DNA of 64,000 nucleotides, from contig NZ_SDLV01000003.1 of NCBI RefSeq assembly GCF_004916905.1, forward strand, positions 248,001-312,000. Direction: 5' to 3'. This document shows, in pieces, positions 26,121 to 35,111 of the stretch. The stretch comes from Chryseobacterium candidae. Lineage in GTDB: Bacteria > Bacteroidota > Bacteroidia > Flavobacteriales > Weeksellaceae. Below the pieces are notes generated by a model. It did not search any database and had not been told where the DNA came from. It worked only from the letters and a program-made list of their open reading frames with translations. Within the stretch, counting starts at the first letter, position 1; every line of letters begins with the position of its first letter. The position numbers and the translations under genes are program-made.

Positions 26121-26747
26121 ATGAATTATTTGGAAGCTTTAAGCAGAAGATATTCTGTAAAAAAATTCAATCATCAGATTATTCCTCAGGAAACCCTTCA
26201 CAACATTCTTGAGTCAGGAAAGCTGTCTGCCAGTTCGCTGGGACTTCAGCCTTATAAAATTGTGATTGTTGAAAGTGAGGAAATGAAGCAGAAGCTGATT
26301 CCGGCTTTCTATAATCCATCTCAGATTTCCACCTGTTCTCATCTTATTGTCATTATTTCAAAGAAAGTGATTGAAGAGAGCTATATCCGGGGTTATTTTA
26401 ATCATATTTCTGAAGTAAGAGAAACTCCTATGGAAACACTGGACCCCTTCAGAAACAGCATTAATCAGCATATCAACCAGAAAACACATGATGAAATTTT
26501 CAACTGGGCAGAAAAACAGTCTTATATAGTATTGGCCAATCTTATGTATGCCGCAGCTATTGAAAATATAGATTCCTGTCCTATGGAAGGTTTCCGCCAG
26601 GATCTTATAGAAGAAATTCTGAATATCGAGCCTGAAACAGAAAAAGTAACTGTTACCCTCGCTTTAGGTTTCCGTTCTGAAGAAGATCATTTCCAGCACA
26701 TGAAAAAAGTAAGAAAACCAAACGAAAAATTGTTTAAATTTATTTAA
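26121..26747 (+). CDS. Nitroreductase-family NAD(P)H-dependent oxidoreductase
   Basis: The protein is 208 aa and FMN-dependent by family. The opening ALSRRYSVKKFNHQ matches the FMN-phosphate-binding RRSxRxF element. GKLSASSLGLQPYKIVIVES matches the NfsB-type flavin pocket, and CPMEGFRQDLIEEIL is the conserved substrate/flavin loop. VTLALGFRSEED closes the fold. It probably reduces quinones or nitro compounds in the cytoplasm, but the true substrate is unknown. It lies 31 bp upstream of nadB on the same strand, so the NAD synthesis genes may share its promoter. Confidence 0.88.
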   Translation: MNYLEALSRRYSVKKFNHQIIPQETLHNILESGKLSASSLGLQPYKIVIVESEEMKQKLIPAFYNPSQISTCSHLIVIISKKVIEESYIRGYFNHISEVRETPMETLDPFRNSINQHINQKTHDEIFNWAEKQSYIVLANLMYAAAIENIDSCPMEGFRQDLIEEILNIEPETEKVTVTLALGFRSEEDHFQHMKKVRKPNEKLFKFI

Positions 26748-26778
26748 TATTTTAAACGATTGTACCTAAAGCCAGCAT

Positions 26779-28350
26779 ATGATAAAAGCGGATGTATTAG
26801 TAATCGGTTCCGGTATTTCCGGACTTTCCTATGCCATTAAAGTTTCTGAACAGCACCCTGATGCCAAAATCATTATTGTAACCAAATCTGATGAAGACGA
26901 AAGCAATACCAAGTATGCACAAGGCGGTCTTGCTGTCGTTACAGATTTTCAGAATGACAATTTCCAAAAACATATTGACGACACCATGCGTGCCGGCGAT
27001 GGAGAAAATAAACGTGATGTCGTAGAAATGGTGGTAAGAGAAGCTCCTGCGAGATTCAATGAAATTGTAGAATGGGGTGCACAGTTTGATATGAAGAACG
27101 GCAAATTTGCTTTAGGCAGAGAAGGAGGCCATACTGAAAACAGAATCGTCCATCATAAAGATATCACAGGATTTGAGATTGAAAGGGCTTTATTGGAAAC
27201 AGTCAAAAACAGCCCGAACATTGAAATCCTCGACCACCATTATGTGATTGACATCATTACCCAGCACCATGTTCCGGGAAAAGAACTTAATGAAGGCGAC
27301 ATCCACTGTTATGGTGCCTATATTCTGGATGAAAAATCCAAAACCATCAAAAAAATCACTTCTAAAATAACGCTGGTTGCCACAGGAGGTGCCGGACATG
27401 TTTATAAAAATACAACCAATCCCACGATTGCAACTGGAGACGGAATTGCTTTCGTTGCCCGTGCCAAAGGAAAGGTTTCCAATATGCAGTATTACCAGTT
27501 TCATCCAACAGCTTTGTACAGCAAAATGGATGGAATGTTGTTTTTAATTTCAGAGGCCGTTCGTGGAGACGGAGCGAAATTAAGAACCAAAAGAGGCGAA
27601 AAATTCATGCATAAATACGATGAACGTGAAGAATTAGCATCCAGAGATATCGTTGCAAGAGCCATCGACGCTGAAATGAAAATCACCGGAGACGAATTCG
27701 TCGGCTTAGACTGTAAGGAAATGAACCATGAAAAATTCTTAGAACATTTCCCGAATATTTATAAAAAATGTAAAGACGAAGGAATTGATCCTTTCACTCA
27801 GCTGATTCCTGTTGTACCAGCCTGCCACTATCTCATGGGAGGGATTGAAGTAGACAGAGACGGACAGTCTTCCATCAGAAATCTTTTCGCAGTAGGAGAA
27901 TGTACCAACTCAGGACTTCATGGTGCCAACAGACTAGCGTCCAACTCGTTGCTTGAAGGCTTGGTTTTCGGACATAATGCTGCTATGAAAACTGTAGACC
28001 TCCTGAATGAAAACAGTTTCAACTTTGATGATCTGAAAGCCGTTCCGGAATGGAATGAAGAAGGAATGAAAATCATGGACGAAATGGTCATCGTCAGCTA
28101 TCTGAGAAAACAGCTGCAGGAAATGATGAGCGACCTGGTAGGTATTGTAAGAAGTAACAGACGTCTGAATATGGCACTTCAGAAACACCAGGAGATTGCC
28201 GCTGCCGTAGATGAAATATACCACTACTCTATTTTGTCCCCACAATTATCAGAATTAAGAAACTTAACAACCGTTGCCCACCTTATTATTATCCAATCTA
28301 TGGAAATGACAGAAAATAAGGGAGCGTTTTATAATAAAGATTTAGCCTAA
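26779..28350 (+). CDS. nadB: L-aspartate oxidase
   Basis: This enzyme oxidises L-aspartate to iminoaspartate, the first step of de novo NAD synthesis, with FAD. The product is 523 aa. It has the N-terminal dinucleotide fold VLVIGSGISGLSYAIKV and TKYAQGGLAVV. The succinate-dehydrogenase-like core includes GREGGHTENRIVHHKDITG, YYQFHPTALY and SEAVRGDGAKL. The FAD/substrate loop VPACHYLMGGIEVD and HGANRLASNSLLEGLVFG complete it. nadC follows 13 bp downstream. The quinolinate synthase gene nadA is not in the window. Confidence 0.95.
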   Translation: MIKADVLVIGSGISGLSYAIKVSEQHPDAKIIIVTKSDEDESNTKYAQGGLAVVTDFQNDNFQKHIDDTMRAGDGENKRDVVEMVVREAPARFNEIVEWGAQFDMKNGKFALGREGGHTENRIVHHKDITGFEIERALLETVKNSPNIEILDHHYVIDIITQHHVPGKELNEGDIHCYGAYILDEKSKTIKKITSKITLVATGGAGHVYKNTTNPTIATGDGIAFVARAKGKVSNMQYYQFHPTALYSKMDGMLFLISEAVRGDGAKLRTKRGEKFMHKYDEREELASRDIVARAIDAEMKITGDEFVGLDCKEMNHEKFLEHFPNIYKKCKDEGIDPFTQLIPVVPACHYLMGGIEVDRDGQSSIRNLFAVGECTNSGLHGANRLASNSLLEGLVFGHNAAMKTVDLLNENSFNFDDLKAVPEWNEEGMKIMDEMVIVSYLRKQLQEMMSDLVGIVRSNRRLNMALQKHQEIAAAVDEIYHYSILSPQLSELRNLTTVAHLIIIQSMEMTENKGAFYNKDLA

Positions 28351-28363
28351 CAGAAATCACACA

Positions 28364-29224
28364 ATGAAAAGACCAGCATACGTAACTGACAAAGCATTAA
28401 AGATATTCATTAAAAACGCCCTTGAAGAAGATATTCAGGATGGTGATCACTCTACGCTGTCTACTATTCCGCAGGACCTTGTACAAAGCGCCAGGCTTTT
28501 GGTAAAACAGGAATGTATTCTTGCAGGTGTGGAGCTGGCAGAAATTATTTTCAACACTTTTGATAAAAATCTGAAAGTAGAAGTTTTTATTAAAGACGGA
28601 ACTCCCTGTAAATTCGGAGATGTGGCCCTTATGGTCACAGGAAGCGCAAGATCTATCCTTTCTACAGAAAGATTTGTTCTTAACTGTATGCAAAGAATGA
28701 GCGGGATTGCCACCCTTACTCATGACTGGGATTCAAGATTGGTGGGGACAAAAACTAAACTTTTAGATACAAGAAAAACCACTCCCAACTTCAGAATGTG
28801 TGAAAAATGGGCGGTTGCCATAGGCGGAGGAACCAATCACAGGTATGGTCTTTATGATATGATCATGCTGAAAGACAATCATATTGATTACAACGGAAGC
28901 ATTACTAATGCTGTGGCAATGGCAAAGGATTACGTTAAAAAGAATAAGAAAAAGTTAAAAATAGAGGTTGAAACCAGAAACCTTGAAGAGGTACAGGAAG
29001 CAATCAATGCAAAGGTGGACAGAATCATGTTAGATAATATGGATGTAAAAACGATGAAGCAAGCTGTAAAAATGATCAACGGTTCTTGTGAATCTGAAGC
29101 TTCAGGTGGAATTACCCGCGATATGCTGAAAGAAATTGCCTCTACAGGCGTTACCTACATCTCTGTAGGAGCCCTTACACACTCTGCTGAGAATATAGAT
29201 CTGAGTCTCAAAGCAGTGAAATAG
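28364..29224 (+). CDS. nadC: Nicotinate-nucleotide pyrophosphorylase (carboxylating)
   Basis: This enzyme converts quinolinate and PRPP to nicotinate mononucleotide, CO2 and pyrophosphate. The product is 286 aa, the family's usual length. The conserved segments are ALEEDIQDGDHST, RFVLNCMQRMSGIAT, LLDTRKTTPNFRMCEKWAV (quinolinate/PRPP binding), GGGTNHRYGLYDMIMLKDNHI, IEVETRNLEEV, IMLDNMD and ASGGITRDML. It is in an operon with nadB. Confidence 0.96.
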   Translation: MKRPAYVTDKALKIFIKNALEEDIQDGDHSTLSTIPQDLVQSARLLVKQECILAGVELAEIIFNTFDKNLKVEVFIKDGTPCKFGDVALMVTGSARSILSTERFVLNCMQRMSGIATLTHDWDSRLVGTKTKLLDTRKTTPNFRMCEKWAVAIGGGTNHRYGLYDMIMLKDNHIDYNGSITNAVAMAKDYVKKNKKKLKIEVETRNLEEVQEAINAKVDRIMLDNMDVKTMKQAVKMINGSCESEASGGITRDMLKEIASTGVTYISVGALTHSAENIDLSLKAVK

Positions 29225-29226
29225 CG

Positions 29227-29269
29227 TTGAATTTTTAACAAAAACACCCCCACTTTGTTAAAAATTCAA
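29227..29269 (+). terminator. Long AT-rich hairpin after nadC
   Basis: Perfect 16-bp arms (TTGAATTTTTAACAAA at 29227-29242 and its complement at 29254-29269) surround an 11-nt loop with a C run. A T run lies about 9 bp further on. It starts 2 bp after the nadC stop. It may terminate or protect the nad transcript. Confidence 0.6.
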
Positions 29270-29432
29270 TAACATGACTTTTTTCATACAAAAATTCAAT
29301 TTTTAGCCATAATACTGATTTTTAACACATTAACATTATTAAGACTGATTAAAAATTAACATTGAGTTAATAATAGTTAAATTTTATTTTGCGAATTTTG
29401 CAGAAAATTAAATCTAATTATTACTAACGATT

Positions 29433-32024
29433 ATGAAATTAATCAACAAATCAATACTAACTGCGGTTATTACTTTATCTACAGCTAGTGTTTATTACGC
29501 TCAGGAGGTTCAGGATTCTACGAAAACTAAATCTAAGGACATTGAGGAGGTAATCTTAAGAGGTGTTACAGATATCGCTAAAGATAGAAAAACGCCTGTT
29601 GCAGTATCTACTATTAAAGCTGCACAGATTTTAGAAAGACAAGGAAACCAAGAACTTGTCGAAATACTAAACACAACACCTTCTGTATATGCTACAAAAG
29701 GAGGTGGTGGTTTCGGAGACTCTCAAATTGTTATGCGTGGGTTTGAGTCTAGAAACATTGCAGTAATGGTAAATGGTATGCCTGTAAACGATATGGAGGG
29801 CGGTACTGTTTATTTCTCAAACTGGACTGGATTATCTGACGTAACAAGTACATTGCAGGTTCAAAGAGGTTTAGGATCATCTAAATTAGCGATTGCTTCT
29901 GTAGGAGGTACAATGAACTTCATTACCAAGTCTGCAGACATGAAAAGAGGTGGGGTTATTAGATTAGGAGTTGGTAACAATGACTATTTAAAAACATCTT
30001 TTGCTTATAATACCGGAAAATCTAAGGATGGTGTTTCCGCATCATTCTTAATGAGCAGACAAGCCGGAGGTACTTATATTGAAAATACTGATTATGAATC
30101 TTATGCATATTTCTTTGCATTAGGTTATGAAATCAACAAAAAACATAACTTACAGTTCTCAATTACTTCTGCACCTCAGTGGCACGATCAAAGAACTTTT
30201 GCACCGACTATCCAAAACTATATTAACTATAACCCAGATCATGACGGGACTCCATATAGAAGATATAATTCAGATTTTGGTTATTACACAGATGCCAACG
30301 GAAATAAAGTAGCTTTAGCAAACAGAGCCAACTACTATTCTAAGCCGGTGATGATGTTAAACTGGGACTGGACAATGAATGAAAAGTCTAAATTAAGTAC
30401 AGTATTATACATGTCTAACGGTAGAGGTGGTGGAACAGGTGACTTAGGACGACTAGGAAATAAAAGTATCAATGATGCCAGCTTTACAGATGCTTCAGGA
30501 CACATTAACTATGATGCTGTTTTTGCAGCTAACGCAGCGGTTAATTTAAATACTGCAGGTGCAGGAAGCACGATTGTTCGTCGATCAAGTATCAATTCAC
30601 ACAACTGGTATGGTATTTTAGCAAACTTCCAACATAAAGTTAATGATAACTGGAATTTCTCAATCGGTACTGACGACAGATACTACTACGGTTACCATTA
30701 TCAGGTGCTTACAGACCTTTACGGAGCTAAAGGATATAAAGATGCGGCTAACAAAAACATCGCTACACCTAGAATAGTAAACGCACTTTATGATTACAAA
30801 AAACTTTCGTGGAATCCTTTCGGAGGAAAATTAGCTCCAGCTGAAGATCAGGTAGGATATAGCAATGATGGAGAGGTTATTTGGTACAGTGGATTTGCAC
30901 AAGTAGAATATACTAAAAATAATCTATCTGCATTCTTACAAGGTTCCGTATCTAATCAAGGTTACCAGAGAATTGATAACTATGTAGTAGACGGAAGCAC
31001 ATTAAGAGGTCAAACCATCAACACGAAAACAGGATTTAAAAATATTTTCGGATATAATATTAAAGGGGGTGCTAACTATAACATTAATGAGCAACATAAC
31101 GTTTTTGCTAACTTAGGTTATTACAGCAAGCAACCATTCCTTAATACTGTTTACCCAAGTAACCAGCAGCTTATTAACCCTTATCTAACGAACGAGAAGA
31201 TTTCTTCTGCGGAAGTTGGTTATGGATTCAGATCTGCAAAATTCACAGCAAACGTTAACGTATACAGAACACAGTGGAAAGACAGATGGTTAAGAAAAAC
31301 AGGTCAGACTTTCAATTTAGCAGACGGTACAACGACTACAGGTTATTCTGAAATCAATGGTATTACTGAGGTTCACCAGGGAGTAGAATTCGATGGAGTT
31401 TACAAACCAAACCGTTTCTTAGAAATTCAAGGGATGTTCTCTTGGGGAGATTACTATTACAAAGGAAATGCTAGTGTAGCTTCTTTTGATGACAACAACA
31501 ACCCTGTTACTTTAGCTGGATCAGCAGGAAACGAATTATACTTAGATAAAGTAAAAGTAGGAGGTTCAAGTAACAACAGTATCCCTCAGATGACTGCATC
31601 ATTAGGACTTACTGTAAAACCGGTAAAAGATCTTAACATCTTTGGAACATGGAGATATGTAGGTAAACTTTATTCTACCATTGACGCTGGAACATTTACC
31701 AATATTGCAGCTCAAGACAGAGGAGTATTGAAATTACCTGATTTCAACTTATTTGATGTAGGGTTCTCTTACAAAATCAGATTACAAAACGAAGCTCAGT
31801 ACTTCACAATCGGAGCTAACGTTTACAACCTGTTTGATAAAATTTATATTTCTGATTCTGCTACAAGTATTTTCGGAACTGATAAAATTACAGCAAACAA
31901 TGATCCTGACAAAGGAAAAACTTATGAAGAAGCTGGTAGAATGTATAATGGTATTGCAACGGGTAACCGTGCTTATTTCGGATTCGGAACTACTTGGGCA
32001 GCAACCTTATCATTCAACTTCTAA
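29433..32024 (+). CDS. TonB-dependent outer-membrane receptor
   Basis: The protein is 863 aa with a signal peptide ending at VYYAQ. After a short TonB-box-like stretch (IEEVILRGV near 36-44) comes the plug domain: DRKTPVAVSTIKAAQI, GGGGFGDSQIVMRGFESRNIAVMVNGMPVNDM and LQVQRGLGSSKLAIASVGGTMNFIT. A beta barrel ends in ATLSFNF with the C-terminal Phe used by the Bam machinery. Unlike the 42421..45297 receptor, it has no N-terminal carboxypeptidase-like domain and no SusD/lipoprotein partner beside it. The ligand is unknown; the family suggests a metal complex or other nutrient. Confidence 0.92.
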   Translation: MKLINKSILTAVITLSTASVYYAQEVQDSTKTKSKDIEEVILRGVTDIAKDRKTPVAVSTIKAAQILERQGNQELVEILNTTPSVYATKGGGGFGDSQIVMRGFESRNIAVMVNGMPVNDMEGGTVYFSNWTGLSDVTSTLQVQRGLGSSKLAIASVGGTMNFITKSADMKRGGVIRLGVGNNDYLKTSFAYNTGKSKDGVSASFLMSRQAGGTYIENTDYESYAYFFALGYEINKKHNLQFSITSAPQWHDQRTFAPTIQNYINYNPDHDGTPYRRYNSDFGYYTDANGNKVALANRANYYSKPVMMLNWDWTMNEKSKLSTVLYMSNGRGGGTGDLGRLGNKSINDASFTDASGHINYDAVFAANAAVNLNTAGAGSTIVRRSSINSHNWYGILANFQHKVNDNWNFSIGTDDRYYYGYHYQVLTDLYGAKGYKDAANKNIATPRIVNALYDYKKLSWNPFGGKLAPAEDQVGYSNDGEVIWYSGFAQVEYTKNNLSAFLQGSVSNQGYQRIDNYVVDGSTLRGQTINTKTGFKNIFGYNIKGGANYNINEQHNVFANLGYYSKQPFLNTVYPSNQQLINPYLTNEKISSAEVGYGFRSAKFTANVNVYRTQWKDRWLRKTGQTFNLADGTTTTGYSEINGITEVHQGVEFDGVYKPNRFLEIQGMFSWGDYYYKGNASVASFDDNNNPVTLAGSAGNELYLDKVKVGGSSNNSIPQMTASLGLTVKPVKDLNIFGTWRYVGKLYSTIDAGTFTNIAAQDRGVLKLPDFNLFDVGFSYKIRLQNEAQYFTIGANVYNLFDKIYISDSATSIFGTDKITANNDPDKGKTYEEAGRMYNGIATGNRAYFGFGTTWAATLSFNF

Positions 32025-32057
32025 TAAAATCACAATATTAGATTTTCTCAATATCAA

Positions 32058-32082
32058 TCCCGGCTTTGAGCCGGGATTTTTG
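32058..32082 (+). terminator. Terminator of the TonB receptor gene
   Basis: A stem of AATCCCGGCT and AGCCGGGATT flanks a 2-4 nt loop and is followed by T's. It sits directly before the next gene's -7 box. Confidence 0.8.
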
Positions 32083-32083
32083 T

Positions 32084-32091
32084 TATCTTTG
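32084..32091 (+). promoter_or_regulatory. -7 box (TATCTTTG) for the 32112..32543 gene
   Basis: It is an exact TAnnTTTG match 20 nt before the ATG at 32112. The GTG overlapping the box is not used as start. Confidence 0.6.
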
Positions 32092-32111
32092 TGTACAAAA
32101 AAAATAGAATT

Positions 32112-32543
32112 ATGGATTTTTACAACATTTTACTTAATGCCCACAAAGGATTCGGGTATCTTGAAATTCTTTTGGTAACATTATTTGTTATCGCACTTTT
32201 AGCTACCATGTTCGGTTTCAGTGGAAAAGTGAACAAGTTTTTGAAGAAGACAACTCTTTTCACGATGATTTTCTTTCATGTTCAGTTTTTATTGGGAATC
32301 ATTATGCTGATCACCACTTTCAGCAAAGGATTAAACATGGGAGAAGTAATGAAAAATGCAGCATTAAGATTCCAATATGTTGAACATCCATTCTCTATGC
32401 TTATTGCAGCCGTTTTGATGACCATTGTCAACAAAAAAGTAAAATCAAATGATACTATTTCTTTAGGAGTAGTAATTATGGGATTGATTGCAGTAGGTTT
32501 ATTTGCATTCGCATTCCCTTGGACAAGGGTCTTCGGGGCTTAA
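32112..32543 (+). CDS. Small four-helix integral membrane protein
   Basis: The protein is 143 aa from the ATG at 32112. It has four hydrophobic helices (about 14-36, 46-68, 90-106 and 114-134). Histidines near helix ends (His11 in NAHKG, His50 in FFHVQF, His87 in VEHPF) are arranged in a way that could bind a cofactor such as haem, as in small cytochrome b-like proteins. That is inference only. It has its own promoter, with asd 65 bp downstream. Confidence 0.75.
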   Translation: MDFYNILLNAHKGFGYLEILLVTLFVIALLATMFGFSGKVNKFLKKTTLFTMIFFHVQFLLGIIMLITTFSKGLNMGEVMKNAALRFQYVEHPFSMLIAAVLMTIVNKKVKSNDTISLGVVIMGLIAVGLFAFAFPWTRVFGA

Positions 32544-32608
32544 AAAGATAAAAAAATTATATGTGTTATAATTTATAAATAGTTTAATCTTAAATTTTAA
32601 TTAAATCA

Positions 32609-33601
32609 ATGAAAGTAGCTGTAGTAGGTTCAACAGGAATGGTTGGGCAAGTTATGCTTAAAGTTTTGGAGGAGAGAAACTTCCCTGTAACAGAATTAAT
32701 TCCGGTAGCATCCGAAAGATCTGTAGGCAAGAAGGTGAAGTATAAACAGAAGGAATTTACCATCGTAAGCATGAAGGACGCTATAGCTGCCAAACCGGAT
32801 ATTGCAATCTTCTCTGCAGGAGGTTCTACTTCACTTGAATTCGCTCCTCTGTTTGCAGAAGCAGGAACAACAGTCATTGATAATTCTTCTGCATGGAGAA
32901 TGGACCCTGACAAAAAATTAGTCGTTCCTGAAATCAATGCTGATGTTTTAACAAAAGAAGATAAAATCATCGCAAATCCGAATTGTTCTACCATCCAATT
33001 GGTAATGGTTCTTGGACCTTTGAACAAAAAATATGATTTAAAAAGAGTAATCGTTTCTACCTACCAGTCTGTAACAGGAACAGGAAAAGCTGCTGTAGAC
33101 CAGTTAAACGGTGAAATAAGCGGAGATGATTCTACTGAAAAAGTATATCCTTATCAGATCTTCAAAAATGCATTACCACATTGTGATGTATTTGCTGATG
33201 ATGATTACACCAAAGAAGAGATTAAACTGATGAAGGAGCCTAAGAAGATTTTAGGAGATGATACCTTCAACCTAACAGCAACTGCTGTAAGAGTTCCGGT
33301 TCAGGGAGGGCATTCTGAAAGTGTAAACATTGAATTTGAAAATGAATTCGAACTGGATGAAGTAAGAAAAATCTTATCTGAAACTCCTGGTGTTATTGTA
33401 ATGGATGATGTAAAAAACAACCACTACCCGATGCCGCTGTACTCTGAAGGAAAAGACGAGGTTTTCGTTGGAAGAATCAGAAGAGATCTGTCACAGCCTA
33501 AAACGCTCAACCTCTGGATTGTTGCAGACAATCTGAGGAAAGGAGCAGCAACAAACGCTGTACAAATTGCAGAATACCTTGTAGCAAACAACTTAGTATA
33601 A
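32609..33601 (+). CDS. asd: Aspartate-semialdehyde dehydrogenase
   Basis: This enzyme reduces aspartyl phosphate to aspartate semialdehyde with NADPH, feeding lysine/diaminopimelate, threonine and methionine synthesis. The product is 330 aa. It begins with the Rossmann motif AVVGSTGMVGQVML. The catalytic Cys126 lies in ANPNCSTIQ. YQSVTGTGKAA and ALPHCDVF are conserved, as is VRVPVQGGHSESVNIEF with the substrate Arg/His. It is monocistronic by context. Confidence 0.96.
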   Translation: MKVAVVGSTGMVGQVMLKVLEERNFPVTELIPVASERSVGKKVKYKQKEFTIVSMKDAIAAKPDIAIFSAGGSTSLEFAPLFAEAGTTVIDNSSAWRMDPDKKLVVPEINADVLTKEDKIIANPNCSTIQLVMVLGPLNKKYDLKRVIVSTYQSVTGTGKAAVDQLNGEISGDDSTEKVYPYQIFKNALPHCDVFADDDYTKEEIKLMKEPKKILGDDTFNLTATAVRVPVQGGHSESVNIEFENEFELDEVRKILSETPGVIVMDDVKNNHYPMPLYSEGKDEVFVGRIRRDLSQPKTLNLWIVADNLRKGAATNAVQIAEYLVANNLV

Positions 33602-33618
33602 ACTAACAAAATAAAAAA

Positions 33619-33647
33619 GAGTCTCAAAATTGAGATTCTTTTTTTTA
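33619..33647 (+). terminator. asd terminator
   Basis: A 9-bp stem with one G-U pair (GAGTCTCAA at 33619-33627, TTGAGATTC at 33630-33638) is followed by nine T's. Confidence 0.85.
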
Positions 33648-33658
33648 TCAAACTCTAT

Positions 33659-34654
33659 ATGAATACCCACAAAGAAAAAATAGGATTCCAGAAACTTATT
33701 GCCGTATTTGGAGTTATTCTTTTTATCGGAAAGATTATTGCCTGGAAACTTACCAATTCTGATGCTGTATTTTCCGATGCCATGGAAAGTATCGTTAATG
33801 TTATCAGTGCATTCATGGGATTATATTCTCTCCACCTTGCCGCCAAACCTAAAGATGAAGATCATCCTTACGGTCATGGAAAGGTAGAGTTCGTGACTTC
33901 CGGTATTGAAGGTGCACTTATCGCTATTGCCGGCGTGATGATCATTTATGAAGGAATCCATAGTCTTATTGTAGGAAAAACGCTAAGTAAAATTGATCTT
34001 GGGATATGGATTATTGCAGCCACTGCAGTTGTTAATTATCTGCTGGGATATATCTCTATAAAAAAAGGAGAAAGAGAGAATTCTCTGGTTCTTATTTCGT
34101 CCGGTAAACACCTTCAGTCAGATACTATTACAACCCTTGGAGTAGTGGCCAGTTTAATCATTGTTTATTTCACTAAAATCTATTGGCTGGATTCCGTAGT
34201 AGCATTAAGTTTTGGACTTTACATCATATTTGTAGGCTATAAAATAGTCCGAAAATCTTTAAGCGGTATTATGGATGAACAGGATCCTGAAATACTCAAT
34301 CAGGTCATTAGAATCCTTGAGGAAAACAGGCATGTAGAATGGATTGATATACATAATATGAAAATCCAGCAATTCGGATCTTCTCTTCATATTGATGCTC
34401 ATATTACGCTTCCCTGGTATTATGATCTTCGCGATGCCCATGGTGAAATGGAAAAAGTCATTATTCTTCTTGCAGAAAATATTAAACGTACTATTGAGTT
34501 TAATTTTCATATGGACGACTGTAAACCTATTTCGTGTCCGGTATGTCAGATCAAAGATTGTCCTGTCCGCGAAAAAGATTTTATCAAACGTGTAGAATGG
34601 ACTCCGGAAAATGTTACCAGTGTGGATAAACATACAATCATTGAAGGAGAATAA
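33659..34654 (+). CDS. Cation diffusion facilitator (CDF) transporter with Cys-rich tail
   Basis: The protein is 331 aa. It has about six transmembrane helices and exports divalent metal (Zn, Co, Fe or Mn) by proton antiport. The metal sites are visible: SDAVFSDAMESIVN (helix 2), DHPYGHGKVEF (loop) and SSGKHLQSDTITTLGVV (helix 5). A cytoplasmic domain with SLHIDAHITLP follows. The C-terminus carries a Cys-rich stretch, DDCKPISCPVCQIKDCPV (about residues 289-306), absent from the classic FieF/ZitB core, which may bind metal. It converges with the xrtF pair. Confidence 0.92.
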   Translation: MNTHKEKIGFQKLIAVFGVILFIGKIIAWKLTNSDAVFSDAMESIVNVISAFMGLYSLHLAAKPKDEDHPYGHGKVEFVTSGIEGALIAIAGVMIIYEGIHSLIVGKTLSKIDLGIWIIAATAVVNYLLGYISIKKGERENSLVLISSGKHLQSDTITTLGVVASLIIVYFTKIYWLDSVVALSFGLYIIFVGYKIVRKSLSGIMDEQDPEILNQVIRILEENRHVEWIDIHNMKIQQFGSSLHIDAHITLPWYYDLRDAHGEMEKVIILLAENIKRTIEFNFHMDDCKPISCPVCQIKDCPVREKDFIKRVEWTPENVTSVDKHTIIEGE

Positions 34655-34673
34655 GCAAATCGCTTTTAATTTC

Positions 34674-35111
34674 TCAGCTTTCTTTACTGATCACCTGTTT
34701 TCTATAATAGAACATCGGAACAATCAAGAGTATAATCAACGGCTGAATCACAAATCTTCTCATATAAAAAGAAAAAAGATATCCTATTTCAAATTTGCTG
34801 TGAATACAGTAAAGGTAAATCGGAAATGTAATGGAAAATACAACAATCATTAACACTACTCCCTGTATCGTCCAGTCTTTATTTTTAAATAAACCGTAAA
34901 TAATCAGGCAGGAAAAAAAAAGATTTAAAATAAACCTGAGCACATGTCCGGCAATCAGTTTTCCCCATTCAAAGGCAGGGAATTCAATATTTTTATTCGC
35001 TTCATGAAAATAGCCTAGGAAAGGATCATAAAAAAGGGTATCCTCCAGAACTCTTACTCCTATCAAACCGCAGATTCCTGCGATAACCAACACCCAGCTA
35101 AGAATTTTCAT
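34674..35111 (-). CDS. Exosortase F-associated membrane protein
   Basis: The protein is 145 aa and very hydrophobic, with about four helices (4-22, 50-72, 83-102, 110-138). It carries RVLEDTLFYDPFLGYFH after the first helix and RFILNLFFSCLIIYGLF. This matches the flavobacterial family always found beside XrtF. It overlaps the 3' end of xrtF by 14 bp (35098-35111), which indicates translational coupling. Its biochemical role is unknown. I infer that it assists or is modified together with XrtF in the inner membrane. Confidence 0.85.
   Translation of the reverse strand: MKILSWVLVIAGICGLIGVRVLEDTLFYDPFLGYFHEANKNIEFPAFEWGKLIAGHVLRFILNLFFSCLIIYGLFKNKDWTIQGVVLMIVVFSITFPIYLYCIHSKFEIGYLFSFYMRRFVIQPLIILLIVPMFYYRKQVISKES

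Noticed and set aside
32112-32543. Ribosomal protein annotation for the small four-helix protein
   Set aside because: The chain is four hydrophobic helices and has no basic RNA-binding composition.
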